This document shows positions 63,289-64,000 of a stretch of DNA of 64,000 nucleotides, piece after piece. The stretch is from Hydrogenophaga sp. (lineage in GTDB: Bacteria > Pseudomonadota > Gammaproteobacteria > Burkholderiales > Burkholderiaceae_C): the NCBI GenBank assembly GCA_016741995.1, contig JACVCO010000010.1:62001-126000 (forward strand), written 5' to 3'. The translations under genes were made by a program, and so were the position numbers. Within the stretch, counting starts at the first letter, position 1; each line of letters opens with the position of its first letter. The notes under the pieces are model-generated. The model saw nothing but the letters and a program-made list of their open reading frames with translations. It made no database searches and was not told where the DNA came from.

Positions 63289-64000
63289 ATGCCCGAATCC
63301 CTCTCCGCCGACCTCACTCCCCAACTCACCGCAGCCACCGCCGTTCTTGAGCAGCACCTGGCCACCTCACTCGAATCCATCCACGTGTTCGGCTCGGTGG
63401 TGGAGGGCGGCCTCAAGCCGTTCAGCGATCTCGACCTGATGGTCACGGTGAGCGAACCGTTGCCACCCGCCGTCCGCCTGTCGCTCATGCAGGCGCTGTT
63501 GGCGGTGTCGGCCTGGCCGGGTACGCACGCCACGCGGCGCGCGCTGGAGGTGACGGTGGTGGTGCGCAGCGAAGTGCTGCCCTGGCGCCACCCCGCGCGG
63601 CGCGAACTGCAGTTCGGCGAGTGGCTGCGGGCCGACATTCAGGCCGGCATCGTGGAGCCCGCCATGGTGGACGTGGACCTGGCCGTGTTGTTGACGCAGG
63701 TGCGCGCAAACAGCGTGGCCTTGAAGGGGCCAGCCGCCGCTGATGTGTTTGCACCGGTGCCCGCCACGGATTTGCGCCAGGCGTTGGCCGAGACGCTGAC
63801 CCTCTGGAATAGGCCGGCCGATTGGGATGGTGATGAGCGCAACGTGGTGCTCACGCTCGCGCGCATCTGGTTCACCGCCGCCACCGGCGGCATCGCCCCG
63901 AAGGACGTGGCGGCCACCTGGGCGTTGAACCGTTTGCCGCCTGCGTTGCGGCCTTTGCTGGTGCAGGCGCGCGCCGCCTACCTGGGCGAAGCGGTGGACG
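63289..64000 (+). CDS. AadA-family aminoglycoside adenylyltransferase (partial)
   Basis: 237 complete codons of an ANT(3'')-type nucleotidyltransferase that adenylylates streptomycin/spectinomycin; the C-terminal end runs off the right edge (the family is about 260 residues). The nucleotidyltransferase motif HVFGSVVEGG with D47 and D49 (SDLDLMV) and the base E87 (LEVTVV) occupy the same positions as in Salmonella AadA. The C-terminal helical domain has DGDERNVVLTLARIWFT and IAPKDVAATWAL. No integron attC site is seen, so it looks chromosomal. A short AGGCT/AGCCT inverted repeat (63263-63282) lies just before the start. Confidence 0.85.
   Translation, partial: MPESLSADLTPQLTAATAVLEQHLATSLESIHVFGSVVEGGLKPFSDLDLMVTVSEPLPPAVRLSLMQALLAVSAWPGTHATRRALEVTVVVRSEVLPWRHPARRELQFGEWLRADIQAGIVEPAMVDVDLAVLLTQVRANSVALKGPAAADVFAPVPATDLRQALAETLTLWNRPADWDGDERNVVLTLARIWFTAATGGIAPKDVAATWALNRLPPALRPLLVQARAAYLGEAVD

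Overview
The window looks like a chromosomal segment from a high-GC betaproteobacterium of the order Burkholderiales, most likely Comamonadaceae (a Hydrogenophaga-like lifestyle would fit). The grounds are the ftsB-eno-kdsA-pyrG block, several Bug/Tct-type tricarboxylate-binding proteins, form II CO-dehydrogenase genes and very strong G/C-ending codon use. This assignment is inferred from gene content; no marker gene such as 16S rRNA is present. All gene calls come from reading the sequence and recalling family motifs; no database search was run.

Left part (1-15.9 kb): the start of a guanidine/urea-type ABC transporter gene behind a guanidine-I riboswitch, an AEC transporter, an orphan Bug binding protein overlapping a XerD-type recombinase, and then housekeeping genes: DUF1439, DUF455, gamma carbonic anhydrase, Hsp33, a NadR-like kinase, ftsB, eno, kdsA, pyrG and coaBC. 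A DUF1579-NIPSNAP gene and a divergent WYL regulator share a palindromic operator.

Middle part (16-39 kb): a selenium and molybdenum/tungsten formate dehydrogenase locus. A selenocysteine-containing fdoGHI (in-frame UGA plus SECIS hairpin) ends in a strong terminator. It is followed by fdhE, selA, three unusual genes (an acyl-CoA-dehydrogenase-like protein, a signal-less PhnD-like protein and a TusA-like/diiron fusion), selB, selC (tRNA-Sec), a GcvH-like protein, a DsrE-like protein, a nitroreductase and a putative selenate-binding protein. Next come a ModE-like regulator, a tungstate importer (tupBCA), a ModA-like protein, a FecBCD-type importer that may be MolABC-like, and a split YeeE/YedE transporter. 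Together they could supply Se, Mo/W and perhaps sulfur to the formate dehydrogenase. The uncharacterised genes around selA, selB and selC are the best candidate for an undescribed selenium/sulfur-handling module.

Right part (39-58.3 kb, nearly all on the minus strand): an isocitrate lyase/PEP mutase-family enzyme with a complete tctDE-tctCBA system, a DsbA-like/DsbB pair, a small metal-binding-like secreted protein, an acyl-CoA synthetase, and a full form II CO-dehydrogenase-type cluster (coxS-L-M-D-E-G, xdhC, mocA) with a GAF/Fis regulator.

Right edge (58.3-64 kb): a lower-GC insertion carrying one 1320-residue protein with an N-terminal DUF4365 nuclease-like domain, a long TPR region and a C-terminal PIN-like domain, which is a plausible single-gene defence system. 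A very small gene and an AadA-type aminoglycoside adenylyltransferase running off the edge follow.
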